From: Euryarchaeota archaeon UBA91
GTDB lineage: Archaea; Thermoplasmatota; Poseidoniia; Poseidoniales; Poseidoniaceae
DNA: 11,309 bases
NCBI GenBank assembly: GCA_002499705.1
Contig: DAMU01000073.1
Coordinates: 1 to 11,309 of the forward strand
Direction of reading: 5' to 3'
Both the position numbers and the translations under genes were made by a program. The stretch's first letter is position 1; each line of letters starts with the position of its first letter. Below are positions 1 to 6,335 of this stretch, piece by piece. Below the pieces are notes generated by a model. It was given only the letters and a program-made list of their open reading frames with translations. It did no database searches and was not told where the DNA came from.

Positions 1-53
1 CAATGGATGGCGGCATGGGTGACATGGGCGGCATGGGCGACTTCCAGATGTGA
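1..53 (+). CDS. ths: Thermosome subunit (group II chaperonin), C-terminal end only
   Basis: Only the last 16 full codons lie in the window (first whole codon at position 3). They encode a Gly-Met-Asp rich tail, MDGGMGDMGGMGDFQM, followed by TGA at 51-53. Tails made of repeated GGM/GDM are typical of archaeal thermosome subunits (and of some GroEL-type chaperonins). In the family this flexible tail projects into the folding cavity of the ATP-driven double-ring chaperonin in the cytosol. The catalytic and ATP-binding parts are outside the window, so the call rests on the tail and the archaeal context alone. It is followed by a terminator-like hairpin and 134 bases of intergenic DNA, so it probably ends its own transcript. 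Confidence 0.75.
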   Translation, partial: MDGGMGDMGGMGDFQM

Positions 54-55
54 AG

Positions 56-100
56 TTGGTAAGGAATTGACTCCGTTACTCGGTGAAGATTTTTTACCAA
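56..100 (+). terminator. Terminator-like hairpin with T-rich 3' arm after the thermosome gene
   Basis: TTGGTAA (56-62) is an exact inverted repeat of TTACCAA (94-100). Pairing continues inward through G-U and A-U pairs (63-68 with 88-93), giving about 13 pairs. A small CCG/CGG stem (73-75 with 81-83) sits inside. The 3' arm contains six T in a row (90-95). It starts three bases after the thermosome stop. Archaeal termination depends mainly on T-tracts, so the T-run may be the functional part. The fold was made by eye. Confidence 0.45.
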
Positions 101-157
101 AATGTTGGTCTCCGAACACACGGTCAAATGCGAACCTTCAAAGGCCACTCTCGTGTG

Positions 158-187
158 GGAAACTTTGCTTACGAGATGTAAGTTAGG
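158..187 (+). promoter_or_regulatory. Possible promoter of the flavodoxin-fusion gene
   Basis: A GAAA element followed by CTTTGCTTA (about 159-171) resembles a weak BRE/TATA pair. Its centre is about 22-25 bases upstream of the GTG at 188, which would put the transcription start at or next to the start codon. No Shine-Dalgarno sequence lies just upstream of 188, and leaderless transcription is common in archaea. The TATA match is poor, so this is tentative. Confidence 0.25.
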
Positions 188-2437
188 GTGATTCTTATCG
201 GCGATAGTATTAGCGAGTCAATGCAGAGTTTGCTTAACGGTGACCGCTCTTTGTCAATTTTCTTTGGCTCTCAGACCGGTAATGCCGCTGAATTGGCAGA
301 AAAAACCGCAAAATTGTCGAAAAAAATAGGCATGGTTCCCTCCGTAATTGACATGGAAGGTTTTGATGTATCGACTCTCTCGGCTCACAAACGTGTTCTC
401 ATCATTACCTCGACATGGGGTGAAGGAGAGATGCCGGACAATGCCGAAGACATGTGGCAAAATGTTCTCACTTCCAAACCATCTCTCAAGACGACTGGAT
501 TTAGCGTATGTGCAATCGGTGATTCTTCTTATGACGAGTTTTGTAAGGCTGGAACTGATTGGGATTCAAAGTTCAAAGAACTTGGTGCAACCCAAGTCCA
601 ACCAATTACACTCTGTGATGTCGATTATGATGAACCTTGGACTGCATGGGTCAATGCAGCCCTTCCTCGAATTGCCTGTTTTGATGATTCAGGAGTTTTC
701 CAAGAAAGTATTGTTACAGAAATGTCGTCATACAGTTCAGGGACTCAACAAACTGCATCTGCTCCTGCAGCGGCAGCAGCTGGATCCTCTGCTGGTGTTT
801 CTATAACCGGAGGCAGTGAAGCCTTGCAAGCCCTCCTCGGAGGCGGTGACCGCTCTCTTTCTATCCTGTTTGGTTCTCAGACCGGAAACGCAGCAGGACT
901 TGCTGAAAAGACTGCAAAGTTGGCTGCAAACTACGGATTGGTTCCGACTGTCTATGATATGGATGGATTTGACCCTGCTACGCTTGGAAACCACAAGCGC
1001 ACACTCATTATCACCTCGACATGGGGCGAAGGAGAAATGCCAGATAACGCTGAAACGCTTTGGCAATCGGTCAGTTCACAATCTCCTTCTCTTGATGGAG
1101 TCTCTTTCAGCATCTGTGCTATTGGAGACACGGCGTATGATGAATTTTGTAAGGCTGGAACAGACTGGGATGAAAAATACGCCGCACTTGGTGCAAACCG
1201 TGTACATTCCATTCAACTCTGTGATGTTGATTTCGATACGCCTTGGAGTCAATGGGTCGAGGCTGCTCTACCGATGATTGCTTGTGTAGATGAATCAGGA
1301 ACACTCCAAGAAGTTCTTCTCGATGAAATGAAGGAATACGGTTCAGGCACTGCTGAGGAAGTCGTTTCAGGTGACTATACTCCTGCATCCATCGTTCAAG
1401 AAGACCTTTCAATTACCCTCTCCCTGTTCCGCTACTGCCCTGCAGAAGCAGATTCTGGCTGGGACACCATTGCTTGTGCAATTCCCGGTCACGCCACTGT
1501 GGAAGACCTCTTGGTTGCAGTTCAACACGATGTTGACGGTAGCCTGGCTTTCCGACGTGGTAACGGCAACGGTAGCCCTACCTCTGGAATTCGAGTCAAT
1601 GGACGAATCGTTCTGGCTGATATGATTCAGATTAGCGAACTAGTTAACGACGGTGGCGTTCTGAAAATCGAACCACTCCCAGGTTATCCAGTCATTCGAG
1701 ATTTAGTTGTTGATTACACCTCTTTTGAAGAAGGCCGAGTGGCTGCCAAGCCATGGTTACGTGCTGACCCCCGTGAAGGATTCACGCTCCTCAACGGTAA
1801 TGCGATGGGTGTCATGGACGCTGCAACCTCTGCAACCCTTCACGCAATGACCGATGTCAGCTCTTACCAGTTGCTTCAATCGATGTCCGACACATTCGCC
1901 TATGATTCAGAATACAAGGGCCCTGGAATTCTTCTCCAACAATGGACTCGAAGCCTTGACCCTCGAACTGGGGAAGAACAGCAAATGGATTTGATGAATT
2001 CGCTCGGCAGCGAACATGGTGTTTGGTCAGAAGCAGATTTCGCATCAGTTGCACGCTACGGCTCGGATGGTCAAACAGCATCCAAGGCATTGAACAGCGC
2101 CCGTAGTAAACTTTTGAACTCTACGAATTACACCGGACCGCACGGACGCCTTGTCAAATGGTATGGCCGAAGTGTGAAGTGGAGTGGCAATGTCAATGAA
2201 ACCACTCTTTACCGTCAAGTGCTCGGACCTGTCGGCTTGTTAAGCAACATCTTTGATGGTGTCTCTGCTCGAATGTTCCTTGGTTTCACCCGAACCGGTG
2301 CGCCCCCATTCCGCAGTCTTCAAGCACTCTTAGCCCCACCTGCAGGAATCGGTAAAATTCCAAATATGATCAACAGCAAAGTCGCATCTCACCATGAAGT
2401 TGTTAACTTGTTTAACGAGATTGACCAAAGGTTCTGA
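188..2437 (+). CDS. Tandem flavodoxin domains fused to a cysteine-less SdhB/HdrC-like region
   Basis: 749 residues. Flavodoxin 1 spans about 19-186 and flavodoxin 2 about 221-388, joined by an Ala-rich linker (about 187-209). Both resemble the FMN domains of CysJ/P450 reductase and keep the FMN loops: SQTGNA (28-33, 230-235), TSTWGEGEMPDNA (74-86, 276-288) and AIGD..YDEFCKAG (109-122, 311-324). Residues about 408-523 follow the SdhB/FrdB ferredoxin fold, including VNGR (470-473), EPLPGYPVIRDLVVD (495-509) and KPWL (521-524). Residues about 545-644 follow its [4Fe-4S] domain (GP at 578-579, LDPR at 590-593), then an HdrC-like tail. No cysteine occurs after residue 430, so all classical cluster ligands are absent. 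The GTG start is favoured because similarity to the second copy (SE..Q.LL) begins at residue 9, before the alternative ATG at 221. The stop overlaps the Shine-Dalgarno site of the next gene. Specific function is unknown. Domain calls are fairly firm; the SdhB/HdrC relationship was aligned by eye. Confidence 0.85.
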   Translation: MILIGDSISESMQSLLNGDRSLSIFFGSQTGNAAELAEKTAKLSKKIGMVPSVIDMEGFDVSTLSAHKRVLIITSTWGEGEMPDNAEDMWQNVLTSKPSLKTTGFSVCAIGDSSYDEFCKAGTDWDSKFKELGATQVQPITLCDVDYDEPWTAWVNAALPRIACFDDSGVFQESIVTEMSSYSSGTQQTASAPAAAAAGSSAGVSITGGSEALQALLGGGDRSLSILFGSQTGNAAGLAEKTAKLAANYGLVPTVYDMDGFDPATLGNHKRTLIITSTWGEGEMPDNAETLWQSVSSQSPSLDGVSFSICAIGDTAYDEFCKAGTDWDEKYAALGANRVHSIQLCDVDFDTPWSQWVEAALPMIACVDESGTLQEVLLDEMKEYGSGTAEEVVSGDYTPASIVQEDLSITLSLFRYCPAEADSGWDTIACAIPGHATVEDLLVAVQHDVDGSLAFRRGNGNGSPTSGIRVNGRIVLADMIQISELVNDGGVLKIEPLPGYPVIRDLVVDYTSFEEGRVAAKPWLRADPREGFTLLNGNAMGVMDAATSATLHAMTDVSSYQLLQSMSDTFAYDSEYKGPGILLQQWTRSLDPRTGEEQQMDLMNSLGSEHGVWSEADFASVARYGSDGQTASKALNSARSKLLNSTNYTGPHGRLVKWYGRSVKWSGNVNETTLYRQVLGPVGLLSNIFDGVSARMFLGFTRTGAPPFRSLQALLAPPAGIGKIPNMINSKVASHHEVVNLFNEIDQRF

Positions 2438-2446
2438 GGCGATTAT

Positions 2447-3307
2447 ATGGCGAATAAAATTGCATATTACGCTGGAAACACCGCCCGAGCAGCCTCTTCC
2501 GAAGTCGAGGACTGCATCCAACCTTTGTGCAAGACGCTTGGCATCTCACTTACCGAGTTACCAAAGGCCAGCAGTGATGGTGCAAACATCATCAAACAAT
2601 CATCTCCTAAATTACAACATGCCTTGGTCGCTCGAAACCTTGCCCTCGCAGAGTCAAAGGGATTGGATGTTCTGACAACCTGCGCTACAAGTCACGGCAT
2701 CATGTGTGATACGATTGATGAATTTAGAGAAGATGTCAGTTTCGCGAATCATGTCAATAATATGATTGCCCGAACATCGAGTATTGAATACTCTGGTGAG
2801 TCACAGTCACGCCATTTGTTGCATTATCTGGTTGAAGAAATTGGCCTCGATAAAATCAATGATGCTGTCGTCAATCCACTTCGATTGAATGTAGCTGCTT
2901 ACTACGGTCCAAACATGCAACGCGAAGGGGCTTGCGGAGAAGACGACCCCTTTATGCCAACATACATGGAACAATTGATTACCGCTTTGGGCGGCACTCC
3001 AGTTGAATACGATTTGAAGTGCCAGAGTGTTGGTGCCCCAGCCTTACTTACCATCAATAAACCAGTTATGCGAATGACTGCAGCAGTTCTTTCCGATGCG
3101 AAAAGTTGTGGCGCAGACATTATCGTATCTGCTTGCACAATTTCTCATTCAAATCTTGATTCATACCAATCCAAGGCTGGTAAAATCGCTCGTAAAGACA
3201 CGACTATGCCGATTCTCCATCTTGCTGAAATGGTTGCTTTCGCACTTGGACACTATCCTGACCGATTCGCACAATTGCGAACTCGTGCATTGGTCATTGG
3301 TGGTTAA
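2447..3307 (+). CDS. HdrB/SdhE-like CCG-domain protein with most cluster cysteines lost
   Basis: 286 residues, about the usual HdrB/SdhE length. Two CCG-type halves are recognisable: YYAGN (7-11), ARNLALAESKGLDVL (62-76), CATS (79-82), then YYGPN (152-156), GALT-like VGAPALLT (195-202), GADIIVSAC (222-230) and SNLDSYQ (235-241). In HdrB, two such motifs bind two non-cubane [4Fe-4S] clusters used in heterodisulfide reduction; in SdhE/TfrB the domain serves quinone- or thiol-linked electron transfer. Here the expected cysteines are replaced at N11, S43, D44, S82, P155, S194, V195 and S233; only C79 and C230 remain. Other cysteines (23, 28, 87, 163, 192, 221) are off-motif. The start ATG follows TGAGGCGATTAT, where the stop of the previous gene forms part of the ribosome-binding site, implying coupled translation. 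The cofactor-binding function is probably lost or changed; the real role is unknown. Confidence 0.8.
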   Translation: MANKIAYYAGNTARAASSEVEDCIQPLCKTLGISLTELPKASSDGANIIKQSSPKLQHALVARNLALAESKGLDVLTTCATSHGIMCDTIDEFREDVSFANHVNNMIARTSSIEYSGESQSRHLLHYLVEEIGLDKINDAVVNPLRLNVAAYYGPNMQREGACGEDDPFMPTYMEQLITALGGTPVEYDLKCQSVGAPALLTINKPVMRMTAAVLSDAKSCGADIIVSACTISHSNLDSYQSKAGKIARKDTTMPILHLAEMVAFALGHYPDRFAQLRTRALVIGG

Positions 3308-6085
3308 TCACCCGTGAAGCATTTCAAAAACTGCGAGCGCACTCGCAGTTCCTACGCCATCACAAGCACTGAGTTGCTCTGCACTTGCTGAAAAAACACC
3401 TGAAATTGTTGAGAATGCTGAAATCAAAGCCTCAGCCTTTTTTGGTCCAATACCTGGAATTGCGGCCAGAACTTCGATTGATTCAGATTTTTGGAACGTT
3501 GTCCAACGGTTCGCTAATGGCGTTTCGGAAAGTTCTTCCAATTCAATCGCTTTAATTTCAGCCATGGCGGCAGAAACTGCTCGTTCAATACTGCGTTCAT
3601 CTGCGAACTGTTCTGCTCTTTTCATCGCTGAAGTTGCCATTTTTTCGATTAAATCATGTTCGCGTTTTGCTGCGGCAGCAAGAAAGTGAGCAGATTCTTC
3701 AGGACTCTTTGTCATCATGATTGGAATCCCAAGGTCCAATCCCACGTGGGCCAAAGCACCATGAACAGCATTTGGATGAACGAATTGCCCGTGTCCTTGG
3801 CCAATTTCGATGAGTAACATCGGTCGTGATGCTGCTGCTGAAAGCCGGCGACATTGCTGTAACAGTCGACCATCGGTCAGTGACTGTACTAAATCGCGAG
3901 CGGTTTTACGCTCAATCAAGATTCGCTCTGAGATACGAATATCGCCATGAAGTAGGTGATTGAACTGTATTTTTACGCCTAAACTTCTCAGATAGGGTCC
4001 TAGTGTAGAAGAAGCCTCACGGTGGTCAAGGGTAATCTCAACGCCTTCGTGTTTCGTCGATTTAAGATCATCAACCACTGCAGCAGCTGCCGCCGATGTC
4101 AAGTTCTCTTGATGGCGATGAGCTTGACCATCGAGTATCGGAGCGGGAAATGTTGTTCTGAGCGTTTCACTTGTTGGTTTTGGCTGGGGAGTAGATACAG
4201 GTGATTCAGCAGTAGCATTTGCAAATTGCTCCAAGCCCATTTGTTGACTGTGTCTTCGGTCTGCAGGCGCTATAATTGGTGGTCCACGCTCTGGCAGTGG
4301 CTCTGGAGTCTCCTCTTCCTTGTCAGGCGCTTCAGGCGCATACTGTTGATTAATCTCTTTTTCTTGCTGTTCGATGAACTCTGTAACGCTCATCTCCCCC
4401 TCTTCTGTACGAATTGAAAAGAAATCAAACACTTCATCGGTTGGAGGAGGACGAGAGGGTAGCAATCCACGATTGTGAATTCTTTGTAATAATCGATACA
4501 TGCGTTGTTCACGCTTTTCAGCAGCAATTTGGACATATTCGTCTCGAGTTCCACCCGCTATTAGTGTGTGAACAGTACCTGCCTGCTGTCGAGCTGTTCG
4601 ACCTCGTCGCTGAATAGCGCGAATTGCGCTTGGGACAGGTTCGTACAAAATGACCAGTTCTGCGGCTGGCACGTCCAAACCTTCCTCACCGACTGAAGTA
4701 GCAACTAGTACATTGATATCTCCTTTTCGAAATCTGCTTAATTGTTCGAGTTGTTGTTTTTGTGTCATCCCCTTTCTCTTACCTTTTCCTGATTGTCCGA
4801 TAAAACGGTCTGCGTGAACAATTTCTATAGAGTTGAGTATTGAAATGAGGTTTTCCACAGTATCTCGATATTCCGTGAACACGATGATTTTGCTTTGAGG
4901 ATAATCGAATATTTGCTTTTCAACCAACTTCAGGACATGCTCCGGCTTAGGGTGAAGTTCAGGAATCTCTTTGGCGGCAATACGGAATTGGTGAACGGCT
5001 GGTTTTGCAACAAATCGATTGGTTGTTCTTTCTCCACTTCGACCATCCTCTTCTGCGCGCATTAGGAACGCCAGAGCAGCTTTGAGGCCTTGAGTTTGAA
5101 CAAGGTCTAAGAGAATGTGAGTTCGACGCAAATCTCCAATTCGACGTGCAGCATCGTATCCTCGGACATCTCGTCGCTGAATCGCTTGACTGGCGCGACG
5201 TTGCGCATCATCAATCATTTTCCCTGATATGTGTGCTGTGGGAGAAAGAAATCCGAGGTCTTGAAGGTGCTTTGCTTCTTGTTCGAAATGGTCCTTTAGA
5301 GGTTGGATGAGCGTTAGGAGAGTTTCAGGTAATGGTAGGCGGTGAGGCACAGTACTCATGTCTACTGCGTAGGGTTGCAATAACGAATCTTCTTTCCGAC
5401 TGACGTCCAAGCAATCAAATCCGAAGGTTCGGATAACTTCCATAATGTTATGTTCCGTTGAGCCAGGACTTGCAGTCGCACCCAGAACAAGCGGTGCATG
5501 TTCGTGAGCTTCTCGATACAAATGACCTACTTGGGCATAGGCGTGCTTTCCCGTGCCGTGATGTGCTTCGTCGACAATTAACAAATCGACCTCAGAGAGA
5601 TCAATCGAACCATTGACAGCATCGTTTCGAATCACTTGTGAGGTTGCCATGATGATTCGTGCTGCCTTCCATACAGGTGGTCGTTTAGCAGGTGGGATGT
5701 CTCCGGTAAACAATTGAATCAAATCGGGGTCTAATTCCAGCATGTCTCGAGCCATACGTTGTTGCTGCTCAACAAGTCCTGTAGTAGGTGCTAAGAGCAG
5801 TATTTTCCCTTTATTTCGCCGTAAAGCCTCTGCCATAGCCATCCATTCAACGGCTGTCTTTCCAAACCCTGTTGGCATCACCATCAACGTCGAAGTCGCC
5901 AAGGCATTACGTAACGCCATCAACTGATAGGCACGGGCATTGACTCCGTCCTTCAAATAAGGATGAACCACCACTGCCATGAGGTGACTTTCCGGTCGAG
6001 GGTTCAAAAGGATAGTGTGGAGGCCTACTTGTGAAAGTGAATCAAACGGTATGTTCTCCCCAACTTTTATTCCACTCACAAACAC
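3308..6085 (-). CDS. hef: Hef: SF2 helicase fused to XPF/ERCC4-type nuclease
   Basis: 925 residues from a GTG at 6085. Helicase motifs appear in order: Walker A PTGFGKT (71-77), VDEAHH (171-176), GATASPG (202-208), VATSVGEEGLD (461-471) and QRRGRTAR (492-499), with a helical insert between the two RecA folds (about 250-370). A Pro/Glu-rich linker follows (about 580-680). Then comes an ERCC4 nuclease (about 682-800) with GD (714-715) and the catalytic ERKTARD (725-731), and a C-terminal HhH pair with PGIGPKKA (877-884) and CDGVGTA (908-914). Hef unwinds and cleaves stalled forks and branched DNA in euryarchaea. All key residues look intact, so it should be active. The start is uncertain: an ATG at 5980 would begin just before the family's conserved VVHP...ARAYQ segment, and neither start has a clear Shine-Dalgarno site. 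Its stop abuts the stop of the convergent CCG gene. Confidence 0.93.
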   Translation of the reverse strand: MFVSGIKVGENIPFDSLSQVGLHTILLNPRPESHLMAVVVHPYLKDGVNARAYQLMALRNALATSTLMVMPTGFGKTAVEWMAMAEALRRNKGKILLLAPTTGLVEQQQRMARDMLELDPDLIQLFTGDIPPAKRPPVWKAARIIMATSQVIRNDAVNGSIDLSEVDLLIVDEAHHGTGKHAYAQVGHLYREAHEHAPLVLGATASPGSTEHNIMEVIRTFGFDCLDVSRKEDSLLQPYAVDMSTVPHRLPLPETLLTLIQPLKDHFEQEAKHLQDLGFLSPTAHISGKMIDDAQRRASQAIQRRDVRGYDAARRIGDLRRTHILLDLVQTQGLKAALAFLMRAEEDGRSGERTTNRFVAKPAVHQFRIAAKEIPELHPKPEHVLKLVEKQIFDYPQSKIIVFTEYRDTVENLISILNSIEIVHADRFIGQSGKGKRKGMTQKQQLEQLSRFRKGDINVLVATSVGEEGLDVPAAELVILYEPVPSAIRAIQRRGRTARQQAGTVHTLIAGGTRDEYVQIAAEKREQRMYRLLQRIHNRGLLPSRPPPTDEVFDFFSIRTEEGEMSVTEFIEQQEKEINQQYAPEAPDKEEETPEPLPERGPPIIAPADRRHSQQMGLEQFANATAESPVSTPQPKPTSETLRTTFPAPILDGQAHRHQENLTSAAAAAVVDDLKSTKHEGVEITLDHREASSTLGPYLRSLGVKIQFNHLLHGDIRISERILIERKTARDLVQSLTDGRLLQQCRRLSAAASRPMLLIEIGQGHGQFVHPNAVHGALAHVGLDLGIPIMMTKSPEESAHFLAAAAKREHDLIEKMATSAMKRAEQFADERSIERAVSAAMAEIKAIELEELSETPLANRWTTFQKSESIEVLAAIPGIGPKKAEALISAFSTISGVFSASAEQLSACDGVGTASALAVFEMLHG
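3329..3350. other. Perfect 9-bp hairpin at the hef 3' end, possible bidirectional terminator
   Basis: AACTGCGAG (3329-3337) and CTCGCAGTT (3342-3350) are exact inverted repeats with a CGCA loop. The element lies 22 bases beyond the stop of the plus-strand CCG gene and inside the last codons of hef. Read on the minus strand, the stem runs straight into five T. A terminator for the plus-strand genes would have to lie about here because there is no intergenic space. In coding terms it lies in a small-residue helix of the HhH domain, so the symmetry could be partly chance. Confidence 0.4.
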
Positions 6086-6159
6086 GCTAAACCGAGACTG
6101 TTCACGCTACGCCTCCTCTTTTAGCGACCGAACCACTCATATACGGGAGGTAAGTCGGA

Positions 6160-6302
6160 TGGTTGCTCAAAGGTGAGCAGCCAGACACAATGGGCCATCC
6201 CCCGAGGACCCCTACTGTCTCGTTCCACAATCGTGGGAATGGGGCGCAGTGTCACGGCTTCTCCTGTCCCGAGAGCCCTCGTATGCCCCCCCCGGTGGGG
6301 CC
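6160..6302 (+). promoter_or_regulatory. Structured leader (or small RNA) upstream of the ribosomal operon
   Basis: Several helices can be drawn in a row. Helix A: 6160-6169 with 6174-6183, ten pairs and an AAGG loop. Helix B: GACAC (6184-6188) with GTGTC (6249-6253), directly next to A. Helix C, inside B: about 6218-6228 with 6233-6244, AATC loop, one bulge. Helix D: 6256-6263 with 6271-6277, one bulge. Helix E: a C-run and G-run at 6285-6300. Several pairs are G-U on the plus strand (6163-6180, 6222-6240) and would be A-C mismatches on the minus strand, so a plus-strand RNA is favoured. It ends about 35 bases before uL3, which fits a 5' leader. I do not recognise a known RNA family. The folding was done by eye. 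Confidence 0.45.
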
Positions 6303-6321
6303 AATGCGTTGTATAAAACAC

Positions 6322-6327
6322 AGGAGG
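6322..6327 (+). promoter_or_regulatory. Shine-Dalgarno site setting the uL3 start
   Basis: AGGAGG lies 8 bases before the ATG at 6336. It fixes the uL3 start there rather than at an in-frame GTG at 6249, whose extra 29 residues do not resemble uL3. Confidence 0.85.
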
Positions 6328-6335
6328 AATCCGAC

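Noticed and set aside
117..157. Inverted repeat CACACG (117-122) / CGTGTG (152-157) as an operator or RNA element.
   Set aside because: Only six pairs with a 29-base loop, which could easily arise by chance in an intergenic stretch.
188..2437. The fusion gene as a decaying pseudogene, given the missing cysteines.
   Set aside because: The frame is open for 749 codons, FMN motifs are intact in both copies, fold-defining residues of the SdhB-like part remain, and the partner gene shows the same type of change.
6145..6162. Resemblance to the conserved CR-I segment of RNase P RNA (GGAGG.AAGTC).
   Set aside because: Matches only part of the motif, no matching CR-V partner (ACAGAA type) follows, and the interval is too short for a full archaeal RNase P RNA.
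6160..6183. Possible SRP RNA helix because of AGCAGCC.
   Set aside because: The GGAA loop and the opposite strand of SRP helix 8 are missing, and the loop here is AAGG.
6311..6318. GTATAAAA as the TATA box of the ribosomal operon.
   Set aside because: Its centre is only about 22 bases before the uL3 ATG, so transcription would start at or after the start codon and exclude the strong AGGAGG site at 6322-6327. A minus-strand role remains possible.
6249..6335. In-frame GTG extension of uL3 by 29 residues.
   Set aside because: The extra residues do not resemble uL3, they overlap the structured leader, and the ATG at 6336 has a strong ribosome-binding site and the family N-terminus.
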